A stretch of 64,000 bases of DNA. Origin: Micromonospora sp. RHAY321. Its GTDB lineage: Bacteria; Actinomycetota; Actinomycetes; Mycobacteriales; Micromonosporaceae. A model generated the notes under the pieces. It was not told where the DNA came from, did no database searches, and saw nothing but the letters and a program-made list of their open reading frames with translations. Where the stretch lies: positions 110,400 to 174,399 of the forward strand of contig NZ_JAMHIW010000013.1 of assembly GCF_023896955.1 (NCBI RefSeq), read 5' to 3'. Positions 8,448 through 16,270 of this stretch are shown here, one piece after another. Numbering within the stretch: the stretch's first letter is position 1; each line of letters starts with the position of its first letter. Made by a program: the position numbers and the translations under genes.

Positions 8448-8642
8448 TCAGGCGGCGGGTCGACGGGCGGCGGCGACGAACGCCTGCCAGGCGGCCGGCG
8501 CGAAGACCAGCACCGGGCCGCTCGGGTCCTTGCTGTCCCGCACGCCCACCACCCCGGGCAGATTGTCCGCCACCTCGACGCAGTCGCCCCCGCTCACGCC
8601 GCTGCGGGTGGACTTGCGCCATGCGGCGCCATTCAGCTCCAT
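8448..8642 (-). CDS. DUF397 domain protein
   Basis: A 64-residue DUF397 protein: MELNGAAWRKSTRSG at the start, then GGDCVEVADNLPGVVGVRDSKDP and VLVFAPAAWQAFV, which is the whole family signature. DUF397 proteins are small actinobacterial partners of Scr1-type XRE regulators; several pairs act in development or antibiotic control, possibly like toxin-antitoxin modules. The start ATG overlaps the stop of the XRE gene by ten bases, implying translational coupling. A longer in-frame start at 8714 is less likely because the conserved family N-terminus begins at 8642. Confidence 0.88.
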   Translation of the reverse strand: MELNGAAWRKSTRSGVSGGDCVEVADNLPGVVGVRDSKDPSGPVLVFAPAAWQAFVAAARRPAA

Positions 8643-9442
8643 GTCGTCACGATCCTCTTCATCAGTTCGATGGACTGCCGGCGGGACAGGGCATCGTTCC
8701 GCACGCTCTCCCATCTCGCGAGAAGCGTAGCCAGACCATCCTCTGTGTCCACCACTGTGCCGCCAAGCTGGTTTTCCAGGTGACCGACCCAGCCGCCGTC
8801 CGCGCCTCGGGCCAGGACGAACGGGCCTGACAGTCCGGCGTACAGCCCGACCTCGGCGGGAACGATGTGCACGCTGACGTGGGGTTGCTCGGCGCAGGAG
8901 ATCAGATGGGTTATCTGCTCGACCATCAGCCCGAGGAACTCCTCACCGGTGCGACGCAGCGTCAGCTCGTCGATGACGGCCACGAACTGCGGCGGCTCGG
9001 GCTGGACCAGGAGCGACTGACGGTCCATCCGGCCGGCCAGCAGCCTGTCCAGACCGTCTGCGCTGAGGGTATCGTCGCCCCGGAGGACCGCCCGGGCGTA
9101 GTTCTCGGTCTGGAGCAGGCCAGGTATCAGCGTGGGTTGGAAGCAGCGCAGTTGGCGGGCGCCACGCTCGGCGTCCAGCCAGGGCCGGAACCAGCTCGGC
9201 TGGCCGTCCCGCTCGGCGAGCTTGAGCAGGTGGACCAGCAGGCCGCCGGTGGCGAGCACCTCGTCGGCGCGGGCCAGGAAGAGCCGGTCCAGCGGGCGCT
9301 GACCCAGCTCCAGTGCGGACACCATCGAACCGGAGTAGTGCACCAGCCGGCCGAACTCCTCCTGGCTCATCCCGGCGGCGGTCCGCAGCCGGCGCAACTG
9401 GGCGCGGATCATGTCGGCCGTCGGCGCGGCGTCGCCTTCCAC
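8633..9442 (-). CDS. XRE-family transcriptional regulator with DUF5753 (Scr1) domain
   Basis: A 269-residue regulator. Residues about 12-65 form the helix-turn-helix (LRRLRTAAGMSQEEFGRLVHYSGSMVSALELG). The rest is the Scr1/DUF5753 domain with its hallmarks FQPTLIPGLLQTENYARAVL, AGRMDRQSLL, LTLRRTGEEFLGLMVEQITHL and VHIVPAEVGLYAGLSGPFVLA. Such proteins pair with DUF397 proteins, here encoded immediately downstream with a ten-base overlap. The GTG start follows a GGAGG by about four bases. The opposite-strand partner gene at 9646 is divergent, so the 200-base spacer probably holds both promoters and the binding site. Confidence 0.9.
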   Translation of the reverse strand: MEGDAAPTADMIRAQLRRLRTAAGMSQEEFGRLVHYSGSMVSALELGQRPLDRLFLARADEVLATGGLLVHLLKLAERDGQPSWFRPWLDAERGARQLRCFQPTLIPGLLQTENYARAVLRGDDTLSADGLDRLLAGRMDRQSLLVQPEPPQFVAVIDELTLRRTGEEFLGLMVEQITHLISCAEQPHVSVHIVPAEVGLYAGLSGPFVLARGADGGWVGHLENQLGGTVVDTEDGLATLLARWESVRNDALSRRQSIELMKRIVTTWS

Positions 9443-9645
9443 AGTGCCTCCGCAGGTAGGGGGTCGTCTCCACCGGCCGGCCCGGCGGGTCGCGCCACCG
9501 ACGCAGCTACGCCGCTGGTCGCGCCGACGCCTTCCGACCGTAGTGGTGCGCTCAGCAGACTGTCACGTACCGGATCCGTGGTCGGTCGTTCCGGCCCGCC
9601 GCCATCCGGGCGCACGCGTCCCGTTTCCAGTCGAGGAGGTACCCC

Positions 9646-10089
9646 ATGCCCATCTCCACCCGTGCCGGCCGCCGGCCGTCACAGGCCGTCGGGACGGCGC
9701 CGAGGTCGTCCACAGGCTGCTCGCCGGGTGCCGGTCGGCCTGGACGGGCGCGTACGCCGATGTGCGGGCTGCCGCAGCCGCGGCTCGGGCCGTACCCCAT
9801 GCATCCCCGACCCTGCGGGGCGCGGACGCCGCACACCCCGCTGCGGCCCATGTGGTGCTGCCGGGCGGATGGCCGGCCGTGGCCGTGCGCGGACGCGCGA
9901 CTGCTGCTCAAGGCGGAGTTCGACGCGGACCCGGCGGCCCTGACCATCTACCTGGCCGGGCTCTATCACGAGGCGGCGCACGACCTTTACCAGCTCAACC
10001 CCTACGACGGGCCGACGCCGCGGGAGCTGTTCGAACGTTTCGTGGCGTGGGGGCCGTTCCGTCGGCCGATCATCGACCCGCCCTCGTGA
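9646..10089 (+). CDS. Conserved hypothetical protein linked to XRE/DUF397 loci
   Basis: A 147-residue protein. The first 75 residues are Arg/Pro/Gly-rich and probably disordered. The C-terminal half, from CRADGRPWPCADARLLLKAE through LAGLYHEAAHDLY to the final ELFERFVAWGPFRRPI, is a compact conserved segment that I have seen in small actinobacterial proteins next to XRE/DUF397 genes, sometimes mislabelled flavin reductase. No catalytic motif is visible. A strong GAGGAGG ribosome binding site lies a few bases before the ATG. It is transcribed divergently from the XRE regulator, which may control it. Confidence 0.7.
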   Translation: MPISTRAGRRPSQAVGTAPRSSTGCSPGAGRPGRARTPMCGLPQPRLGPYPMHPRPCGARTPHTPLRPMWCCRADGRPWPCADARLLLKAEFDADPAALTIYLAGLYHEAAHDLYQLNPYDGPTPRELFERFVAWGPFRRPIIDPPS

Positions 10090-10132
10090 ACGGCAACTGT
10101 CCAAGATTGCCGTGGCTGGTGCGCGGGAACCG

Positions 10133-12268
10133 TCATTCCTTCTCGACGGTGACCTTGCTGGGCTTGGCGCTGCGCTCGTCGGTGGTCGGCTTGGTGGGCC
10201 GCTTGCCGTTCTCGCCCGTGCTGGTGATCTTGGTGGGCTTGGCGCCCCGGCCACCCTCTCCCGGAACGGCGGCCACGGTCGGCTCGCCGTCCACTCCGGC
10301 GCTGGCCGTCCCGCCGTCGACGGTGGTCACCGGCTCGGCCACCGGCCGGGTCGCGGACTGCCCGGCCGGCTCGGGACCCGCGTTCGCCGGCTGCCGGGTG
10401 TCGGCGGGCTCGGCCTTGAGCCCGCCGGCGGCGGCTCCGGCGGCCGCCGGAGTGGCCTCGGCGGTCACCGTGGCGGGCGCGGTCGGCGCGTCGTCCCCGG
10501 CCACCGGCGCGGTCGGGCCGTCCCCGGAGGCCGGTGTGGTCGGGCCGTCCGCTGTGGTCGGTGCGGTCGCGGTCGCCCCCTCACCGGCGGCCGGCACACT
10601 CGCGGCACCGGTGCCGGTCGGGACGGTGACGGTCTGCAACCGCAGCTCGGCCAGCTGCCGCTGAAGCTCGTCGGACTCCTGCCGGGACTTCCAGGTCTCC
10701 TGCCGCAGGTCGGCGAGCTGCTGCTGGGCCTGGGCAATCTCCAGCATCACCTGGGCGAGCTGCTGCCGACCGGCGGCCGACTCCTGCTGGGTCGCCGCCA
10801 GGTGCTGCTGGGTGGTGGCGAGGTGCTGCTGCGTGGTGGCCGCGTACTCCTCGAACTGGCGGCGGGAGGCCGCGACGTGCTCGTCGGCCTTGCGGCGCTT
10901 GTCGCTCGCCTCGGTCTCGGCCCGGCTCAGCAGCTCGGCGGCCTCTTCCTCGGCCTGCCGGCGCATGGTCAGCGCATCCTGCTCGGCCGCCCTGCGGATC
11001 GCGTCGGCGCCCTGCTCGATCTCGTTCTTGCGGGTGGTGTATTCCGTCTCCAGCTCCTGCTGGCGGCTGCTGAAGGTGGTCTCCAGCTCCTGCTGGCGGC
11101 TCGTGAAGGTGGTCTCCAGCTCGTCCTGGCGGGACTTGTGCTGCTTTTCCAGCTCGTCGCGGCGCTTGGCGAACTCCTGCTCGGCGGTGGCCCGCCGCTG
11201 CGCCAGCTCCCGGTCGGCCGTCTCCCGCCGGGAGTTGACCTCCTGCTCCACACCGGCCCGCCAGGCGCCCAGCTCCTGCTGCGTCTGCGCCCGCGCCTGC
11301 TGCACGTACGCCTCGGTCTCGCTGCGCATCCGCTGCACGTACGCCTCGGTCTCGGCCCGGCTGCGCTTGGCCGACTCGGTGGCCTGCGTGATCAGCCGCT
11401 CCGCCTCCTGCTGGGCCTTCGCCCGGGTGGCGCGGCCGGCCATCGACGCGTCGTCGATGATCTGCTTGGCCTCCTGCTGCGCCTTGGCGTGGGTGGCCCG
11501 GCCGGCCTCCGTCGCGGTGTCGGTGAGCCGCTTGGCCTCCTGGAGGGCCTTGGCGTGCACCTCCTTGGCGGCGTCGCGCAGCTCGCTGGCCTCCTGCCGG
11601 GCGGTGGCCAGCGCCTCGCGGGCCGCCTCACGCAGCTTGGTGGACTCCTGCTGCGCCCGGCTGTGGATCTCCTTGGCCGTGTCCCGCAGCTGGGTGGCCT
11701 CCTGCTGGGCCTTCGCCAGCGCGTCCTGCGCCGCCTTGCGCAGCTTCGCCGACTCGTCCCTGGCCGACTGGAGGGTCGCGTCCGCCTCGGCGCGCCGGGC
11801 GGCGCTGTGCCGCTCCTCCTCGGCGCGCCGCGCGCCGAGGGCGATCTCGAAGTCCTTGAGTGCCCGCGCGGCCTGCTCGCGGGCCTCCTCGATGATGTTC
11901 TCGGCGGCGGCGCGACGGGCCTCGATCTCCTCGTTCGCCGCGGACACGATCGACTCGGCCTGCTCCTCGGCGAGGGTGAGGATCGACTCGACGCGGGGGC
12001 CGAGGTGGCGGAACGAGGCCCGGTCCACCACGTTCATCTGCTTGCGCACCTGGGTGAGGTCCCGCTGGAGCACCTCGACCTGGCCGGCGAGCTTGTGGAT
12101 CTGTGTGTACGCCTGTTCCCGTTCGGCGGCGAGGGTCGCGATCTCGTGCTCGGCACGCGCGACGTACCGGTCGACCTGCTTCTTCTCGTATCCCCGCAGA
12201 GCGGACTCGAAGCTGGGCTCCGTCGTCACGTCCCCGCCGAGTGCGAACAGTTCCTCGCCGTGCGACAT
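10133..12268 (-). CDS. Long coiled-coil DivIVA/Scy-like protein
   Basis: A 711-residue protein dominated by alpha-helical coiled coil. The N-terminus has the DivIVA-like segment SFESALRGYEKKQVDRYVAR, then HLGPRVESILTLAEEQAE, a motif shared with FilP-type proteins. Residues about 70-550 are Ala/Glu/Gln/Arg-rich with repeating units, including AQQE-type blocks and a run of SRQQELET units. The last 150 residues are Pro/Thr/Ala-rich and disordered, ending in a Lys/Thr/Ser-rich basic tail. The start is the ATG at 12268 (MSHGEELFALGG), because the upstream extension is not family-like. By type and position beside a FilP-like gene and the epimerase/thiolase/MeaB block, it fills the place of Scy, the polar growth scaffold of Streptomyces. 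Role inferred. Confidence 0.82.
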   Translation of the reverse strand: MSHGEELFALGGDVTTEPSFESALRGYEKKQVDRYVARAEHEIATLAAEREQAYTQIHKLAGQVEVLQRDLTQVRKQMNVVDRASFRHLGPRVESILTLAEEQAESIVSAANEEIEARRAAAENIIEEAREQAARALKDFEIALGARRAEEERHSAARRAEADATLQSARDESAKLRKAAQDALAKAQQEATQLRDTAKEIHSRAQQESTKLREAAREALATARQEASELRDAAKEVHAKALQEAKRLTDTATEAGRATHAKAQQEAKQIIDDASMAGRATRAKAQQEAERLITQATESAKRSRAETEAYVQRMRSETEAYVQQARAQTQQELGAWRAGVEQEVNSRRETADRELAQRRATAEQEFAKRRDELEKQHKSRQDELETTFTSRQQELETTFSSRQQELETEYTTRKNEIEQGADAIRRAAEQDALTMRRQAEEEAAELLSRAETEASDKRRKADEHVAASRRQFEEYAATTQQHLATTQQHLAATQQESAAGRQQLAQVMLEIAQAQQQLADLRQETWKSRQESDELQRQLAELRLQTVTVPTGTGAASVPAAGEGATATAPTTADGPTTPASGDGPTAPVAGDDAPTAPATVTAEATPAAAGAAAGGLKAEPADTRQPANAGPEPAGQSATRPVAEPVTTVDGGTASAGVDGEPTVAAVPGEGGRGAKPTKITSTGENGKRPTKPTTDERSAKPSKVTVEKE

Positions 12269-12376
12269 GCCCCCATCCTCACACGCATCGGCCCCTGCTG
12301 GGGCGATACGGACGCCCCTTCTGGGACCTACTTCACTCGGTTCGGGACGCTGCATGTCAAGGGTTGGGAAACGCAT

Positions 12377-12420
12377 ACGGCGCGAGGTCACACCGGTCAC
12401 CCGGTGTCACCTCGCGCCGT
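12377..12420 (-). terminator. Hairpin terminator after the FilP-like gene
   Basis: Arms 12377-12396 and 12401-12420 form a 20-bp stem with one mismatch and a 4-base loop, between the end of the FilP-like gene and the start of the Scy-like gene. There is no long T-tract, as is common in actinobacteria. Confidence 0.65.
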
Positions 12421-12445
12421 CGATGCCCCGACCTGACGCCTCGCG

Positions 12446-13708
12446 TCAGCCAGTGGTCTCCGCGGTCACCCGCTCCTGAGGGCCGTCAGCCTTCTTGGCC
12501 TCCGGCTTGGCCGCGGCAGCCGCCGCCGGCGGCACACCGGGGACGATGCCAGCGAGCCCGGAGAGCATCTGACCGAGCTGCGAGGTGACCGCGTCCTTCT
12601 GCCGGGTGAGGTCCTCGACCTCCCGGCGGGCGGCCTGGGTGGTCAGCTCAGCCTCGGTGCGGGCCTCGGTGAGCAGGCGCTGCGACTCGGCCTTGGCCTC
12701 GTTGAGCGTCTTCTCGGAGTGCGCCTTGGCCTTGTCGAGCGTCTCGGCGGCGCTGCGCTCCGACTCGACCCGGCGGGCCTCGGCGCGCTGCTCGATCTCC
12801 TTCGCGCGCTCCTGGGCGGCGCGGGCACGCTGCTCGGCCTCGCTGACCATCTTCTGGGTCTGCGCGACCTGGGCGGCGTGCCGCTCGGACTCCTCGCGCT
12901 CGGCCTTCTCACGCCGCTCGGCGAGCTGCAGCTCCAGGGCCTGTAGGTCCTTGTCGCGCTTGTCCCGCGCGTCGGTGAGCAGCTTGGTCGCCTCGGCGCG
13001 CTTCTCCTCGGCCTCACGGGCGGCCTTGGCCCGCTGCTGGGTGATCTCCCGCTCGGCGGTGGCCCGGAGGGTGGCCACCTCCCGCTCGACGGTCGACTTC
13101 AGCTCGGCCACCTCGTGCGCGGTGACGGTGCGCAGCTGCTTGGTCTCGCGGTCGGCGTCGGCGCGCAGCGTGTCGGCCTCGCGACGGGCCTGCACCCGGA
13201 CCTCGGCGGCCTCGCGCTCGGCGGCGGTGCGCAGGTTGCCGGCCTCGCGCTCCGCGCTGGCCTTCATCGCGGCGGCCTCGGCGCGAGCCTTGTCCGTGAT
13301 CTCACGGGCCTCGAGGCGGGCGGCGGAGAGGATGCCCTCGGACTCGCGCTTGGCCTCGTTGCGGTGGTCGTTGGCCTGCTCCTCGGCGAGCCGGAGGATC
13401 TGCTCGACGCGGGTGCCGAGCCCGGAGAGGGTGGGCCGGCTGTTCTCTTCGAGCTGCTTGTTCGTGTCGGTGAGCTTCTGCTCCAGCGCACTCATGCGCT
13501 GCTCGGCTTGGCGGAGGCGACGCTGGGCGTCGTTCATCCGCTGCTCGGCCTCGGCACGGGCCTGCTCGGACTGGGTCAGCGCGGCGGTCATCCGGCCGAG
13601 GAAGTCGTCGACCTGGTGAGTGTTGTAACCGCGCAGGCCAACGGTGAAATCTGGCTGCGAGTTCGCGTTATCGAAGAACGCGAGAGGGGAGGACTGCTGC
13701 TGGGGCAT
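12446..13708 (-). CDS. FilP-like coiled-coil cytoskeletal protein
   Basis: A 420-residue, almost entirely coiled-coil protein. It opens with a DivIVA-like segment (FTVGLRGYNTHQVDDFLGRM), continues with SGLGTRVEQILRLAEEQAND, very close to the FilP hallmark I recall from Streptomyces, and ends LTRQKDAVTSQLGQMLSGL before a short Ala/Lys tail. FilP forms intermediate-filament-like networks at hyphal tips and gives cells stiffness. A TTGACC hexamer on the minus strand near 13779-13784 could be a -35 element. The gene order coiled coil, coiled coil, epimerase, thiolase, MeaB resembles that around filP and scy in Streptomyces, supporting orthology. Here the carboxylase/reductase gene sits in between. 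Confidence 0.82.
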   Translation of the reverse strand: MPQQQSSPLAFFDNANSQPDFTVGLRGYNTHQVDDFLGRMTAALTQSEQARAEAEQRMNDAQRRLRQAEQRMSALEQKLTDTNKQLEENSRPTLSGLGTRVEQILRLAEEQANDHRNEAKRESEGILSAARLEAREITDKARAEAAAMKASAEREAGNLRTAAEREAAEVRVQARREADTLRADADRETKQLRTVTAHEVAELKSTVEREVATLRATAEREITQQRAKAAREAEEKRAEATKLLTDARDKRDKDLQALELQLAERREKAEREESERHAAQVAQTQKMVSEAEQRARAAQERAKEIEQRAEARRVESERSAAETLDKAKAHSEKTLNEAKAESQRLLTEARTEAELTTQAARREVEDLTRQKDAVTSQLGQMLSGLAGIVPGVPPAAAAAAKPEAKKADGPQERVTAETTG

Positions 13709-13865
13709 TGGGACATACTGGCAGACGCCCCAGGGTGCTTCGCAAGAGCGGTGCGGAGCTTTCGTGTCCTCTTTACATGGTCAACTCCCGCTCTCGGCGA
13801 GGCCGGACCAATGGGCGATCTTGGCAGGTCCCGGGCGGGACGGACGCCACGCAGCGTGACGCGGA

Positions 13866-13896
13866 AAAGGGCCACGGGGTGCCCCCGTGGCCCTTT
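13866..13896 (-). terminator. Perfect hairpin terminator after the carboxylase/reductase gene
   Basis: Arms 13866-13879 and 13883-13896 are perfectly complementary over 14 bp with a 3-base loop. On the minus strand the stem is followed by TTTT, a classic intrinsic terminator for the gene ending at 13994. Confidence 0.85.
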
Positions 13897-13993
13897 GTTC
13901 GATCCGGCTGGCTATCCCGCAATTGAGGTGGAAGAACAATGCCCGTTCGCCACATTGGCCATCCGGTGCTCGTCCGTCCGGCCGGTGGCCCGG

Positions 13994-15448
13994 TCAGTGC
14001 CCCCGGAACCGGTTGATCGCGTCCTCGTGCCGGGCCCGCAGCTCCCCGTCGCGTACGCCCAGACCGTCCGTGGGAGCGAGGCAGCGCACCCCGACCTTGC
14101 CCTGGTGGGCGTTGCGGTGCACCTCGTACGCCGCCTGGCCGGTCTGCTCCAGGGGATAGGTGCGGGACACCGTCGGGTGCACCTTGCCCAGCGCCACCAG
14201 GCGGTTGGCCTGCCACGCCTCGTGGTAGTTGGCGAAGTGGCTGCCGACGATCCGCTTGAGGTGCATCCACAGGTAGCGGTTGTCGTACTGGTGCTGGAAT
14301 CCGCTGGTGGAGGCACAGGTGACGATCGTCCCGCCGCGCCGGGCCACGTAGACGCTCGCGCCGAAGGTCTCCCGCCCGGGGTGCTCGAAGACGATGTCGG
14401 GGTCCTCGCCGCCGGTCAGCTCGCGGATCCGCTCACCGAAGCGCTTCCACTCGTTCGGGTCCTGGGTCTCCTCGTCCTTCCAGAACCGGAAGCCCTCCGC
14501 CGCCCGGTCGATGACCAGCTCCGCGCCCATCCGGCGGCACAGCTCGGCCTTCTCGGGCGAGGAGACGACGCAGACCGGGATCGCGCCGCCGTTCAGCGCC
14601 ATCTGGGTCGCGTAGCCGCCGAGGCCGCCGGAGGCGCCCCAGATCAACACCACGTCGCCCTGCTTCATGTTGGCCCCGTGGTGCGAGACCAGCTGCCGGT
14701 ACGCGGTGGAGTTGACCAGCCCCGGGCTGGCCGCCTCCTCCCAGGTCAGGTGCCGCGGCTTGGGCATCAGCTGGTTGGCCTTGACCACGGCCAGCTCGGC
14801 CAGCCCGCCGAAGTTGGTCTCGAAGCCCCAGATCCGCTGCTGCGGGTCGAGCATGGTGTCGTCGTGCCCGGCCGCGTCCTCCAGCTCGACGGAGAGGCAG
14901 TGCGCCACGACCTCGTCGCCGGCCGCCCACCGCGTCACCCCCGGCCCGGTGCGCAGGACGACGCCGGCCGCGTCCGAGCCGACCACGTGGTACGGCAGGT
15001 CGTGCCGGCGGGTCAGCTCGGAGACCCGGCCGTAGCGCTGGAGGAACTTGAAGGTGGACACCGGCTCGAAGATGCTGGTCCACACCGTGTTGTAGTTGAT
15101 CGCGCTGGCCATCACCGCGACCAGCGCCTCGCCCGGCGCAAGCTCCGGCGTCGGCACCTCCTGCACGTGCAGCGCTTTGCGGGGGTCCTTGTCCCGGGTG
15201 GCCATGCCGTCGAACATCCGGGCCTCCTCGGCGCGGACGACGACACCCCGGTAACTCTCCGGTACGGGCAGCCCGGCGACACCGGCCAGCTCGCGGTCCG
15301 GATCGCTCGATTCCTCCGCCGCCATGATTGCTTCGAGGATGTCCTGCACGGTGACCTCCGGTTCGTCCGCACCCGCACGGGCCCGGGTGCTGCCATCGTC
15401 GGCGCCGGTGGGCACGACCGCCATGTCGGCATTCGACACATCCGGCAC
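13994..15448 (-). CDS. ccr: Crotonyl-CoA carboxylase/reductase
   Basis: Reductively carboxylates crotonyl-CoA to ethylmalonyl-CoA with NADPH and CO2, the key step of the ethylmalonyl-CoA pathway and a source of polyketide extender units. The 484-residue MDR-family protein has the CO2-binding residues known from this enzyme: Asn in SAINYNTVW, Phe-Glu in IWGFETNFGG and His in GSHFANYHEAW. The NADPH site is in LIWGASGGLGGYATQ. I chose the GTG at 15448 because AGGAG lies eight bases upstream; the longer frame to 15565 lacks a ribosome binding site. An operator-like site lies 29 bases upstream, shared with the dehydrogenase fusion, epimerase/thiolase and mutase genes. A perfect hairpin follows the gene. 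Confidence 0.94.
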   Translation of the reverse strand: MPDVSNADMAVVPTGADDGSTRARAGADEPEVTVQDILEAIMAAEESSDPDRELAGVAGLPVPESYRGVVVRAEEARMFDGMATRDKDPRKALHVQEVPTPELAPGEALVAVMASAINYNTVWTSIFEPVSTFKFLQRYGRVSELTRRHDLPYHVVGSDAAGVVLRTGPGVTRWAAGDEVVAHCLSVELEDAAGHDDTMLDPQQRIWGFETNFGGLAELAVVKANQLMPKPRHLTWEEAASPGLVNSTAYRQLVSHHGANMKQGDVVLIWGASGGLGGYATQMALNGGAIPVCVVSSPEKAELCRRMGAELVIDRAAEGFRFWKDEETQDPNEWKRFGERIRELTGGEDPDIVFEHPGRETFGASVYVARRGGTIVTCASTSGFQHQYDNRYLWMHLKRIVGSHFANYHEAWQANRLVALGKVHPTVSRTYPLEQTGQAAYEVHRNAHQGKVGVRCLAPTDGLGVRDGELRARHEDAINRFRGH

Positions 15449-15477
15449 CGGTCGCGCTCCTGTGGGCCGGGACGTTA

Positions 15478-15492
15478 CTGAACGGTAGCTAA
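15478..15492 (-). promoter_or_regulatory. Putative acyl-CoA regulon operator (site 2)
   Basis: On the minus strand TTAGCTACCGTTCAG, 29 bases before the GTG of the carboxylase/reductase gene. Twelve of 15 bases match the site before the mutase gene. Confidence 0.55.
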
Positions 15493-15617
15493 AGCCGGAA
15501 GTCCTCTGTGAAAAACTGCATCGACCGATGCGTGAAGGTGTCCGACGACCCCGCCAACCGCGCACTGCCGTGCTTGCGGGGCCGCTCTCGGGGCCTCCAC
15601 GCGGTCCGTGGGGGCAA

Positions 15618-15676
15618 CAACATCAGGGATGTAGTTGCCTCGCGGGGCGGCGGAGGCGACTACATCCCTGATGTTG
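15618..15676. repeat. Large intergenic inverted repeat
   Basis: Arms 15618-15641 and 15653-15676 pair over 24 bp with a single mismatch and an 11-base loop. The element lies between the end of the epimerase gene and the carboxylase/reductase promoter. No T-tract follows on either strand. It could end the epimerase transcript or be a dispersed intergenic palindrome. Confidence 0.85.
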
Positions 15677-15734
15677 TGCGGATCTTGCGGCGCCGCGCGG
15701 CGCCGGCGGCGCGGGTGGTGCGGCGTTCGGCGGG

Positions 15735-16208
15735 TCAGTGCGTGGCGGCGGGTTCGACGAGTTCGACCAGGACGCCTCCGGCGTCCTTCGGGTGCACGAA
15801 GTTGATCCGGGAGTCGGCGGTGCCGCGCCGTGGGGCGTCGTAGAGCAGCCGCATCCCCCGCGCCCGCAACGCCGCGCAGGCCACGTCGATGTCCACCACG
15901 GTGTACGCGACCTGCTGCACGCCCGGCCCGTTGCGGTCCAGGAACTTCGCGATCGTCGACTCCGGGGTGAGCGGGGCGAGCAGCTGCACGCAGCCGCCCT
16001 CGGCGGTCGGGCCGACGGCCAGCATCGCTTCCCGAACGCCCTGCTCGGCGTTGGTCTCGGTGTGTACGCAGCGCATCCCGAACGTCCGCTGGTAGAAGTC
16101 GATCGCGGCGTCCAGGTCGGCCACGGCGATCCCGACGTGGTCAATCTTGCGAAGCCCGATGTCTGTGACGTAGTCCGCACCGGGCTCGGCGGGGGAGTTC
16201 TCAGCCAT
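15735..16208 (-). CDS. mce: Methylmalonyl-CoA/ethylmalonyl-CoA epimerase
   Basis: A VOC-fold metalloenzyme of 157 residues that interconverts the (2R) and (2S) forms of methylmalonyl-CoA, and in this pathway also ethylmalonyl-CoA. Family motifs are RKIDHVGIAVADLDAAIDFY (metal His), VQQVAYTVVDID and a final GVLVELVEP with the metal-binding Glu. I chose the ATG at 16208 (MAENSPAEPG) because CAGACT lies exactly six bases upstream, the same leaderless layout as two other genes here. It diverges from the acetyl-CoA acetyltransferase gene; a shared operator-like site lies between them, so both are probably co-regulated. Confidence 0.92.
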   Translation of the reverse strand: MAENSPAEPGADYVTDIGLRKIDHVGIAVADLDAAIDFYQRTFGMRCVHTETNAEQGVREAMLAVGPTAEGGCVQLLAPLTPESTIAKFLDRNGPGVQQVAYTVVDIDVACAALRARGMRLLYDAPRRGTADSRINFVHPKDAGGVLVELVEPAATH

Positions 16209-16214
16209 GGCGCT

Positions 16215-16220
16215 AGTCTG
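16215..16220 (-). promoter_or_regulatory. Leaderless -10 element of the epimerase gene
   Basis: Minus-strand CAGACT, six bases before the ATG at 16208. The operator-like palindrome at 16222-16236 abuts it, a position that would block RNA polymerase. Confidence 0.5.
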
Positions 16221-16221
16221 A

Positions 16222-16236
16222 CCGAACAATCGTTAA
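16222..16236. promoter_or_regulatory. Putative acyl-CoA regulon operator (site 3)
   Basis: On the minus strand TTAACGATTGTTCGG; 12 of 15 bases match the site before the mutase gene. It sits in the 62-base divergent spacer between the epimerase and acetyl-CoA acetyltransferase genes and could control both. Confidence 0.55.
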
Positions 16237-16270
16237 GGCGTACAGCTCGGCACCCCCCTCGGAGGCAGGC

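Noticed and set aside
10090..10113. Short hairpin with 7-bp arms between convergent genes
   Set aside because: Too short and without a T-tract to call a terminator.
10112..12436. A 774-residue plus-strand Leu/Gly/Arg-rich ORF
   Set aside because: Antisense to the Scy-like coiled-coil gene; apparent Leu repeats mirror Glu/Gln codons.
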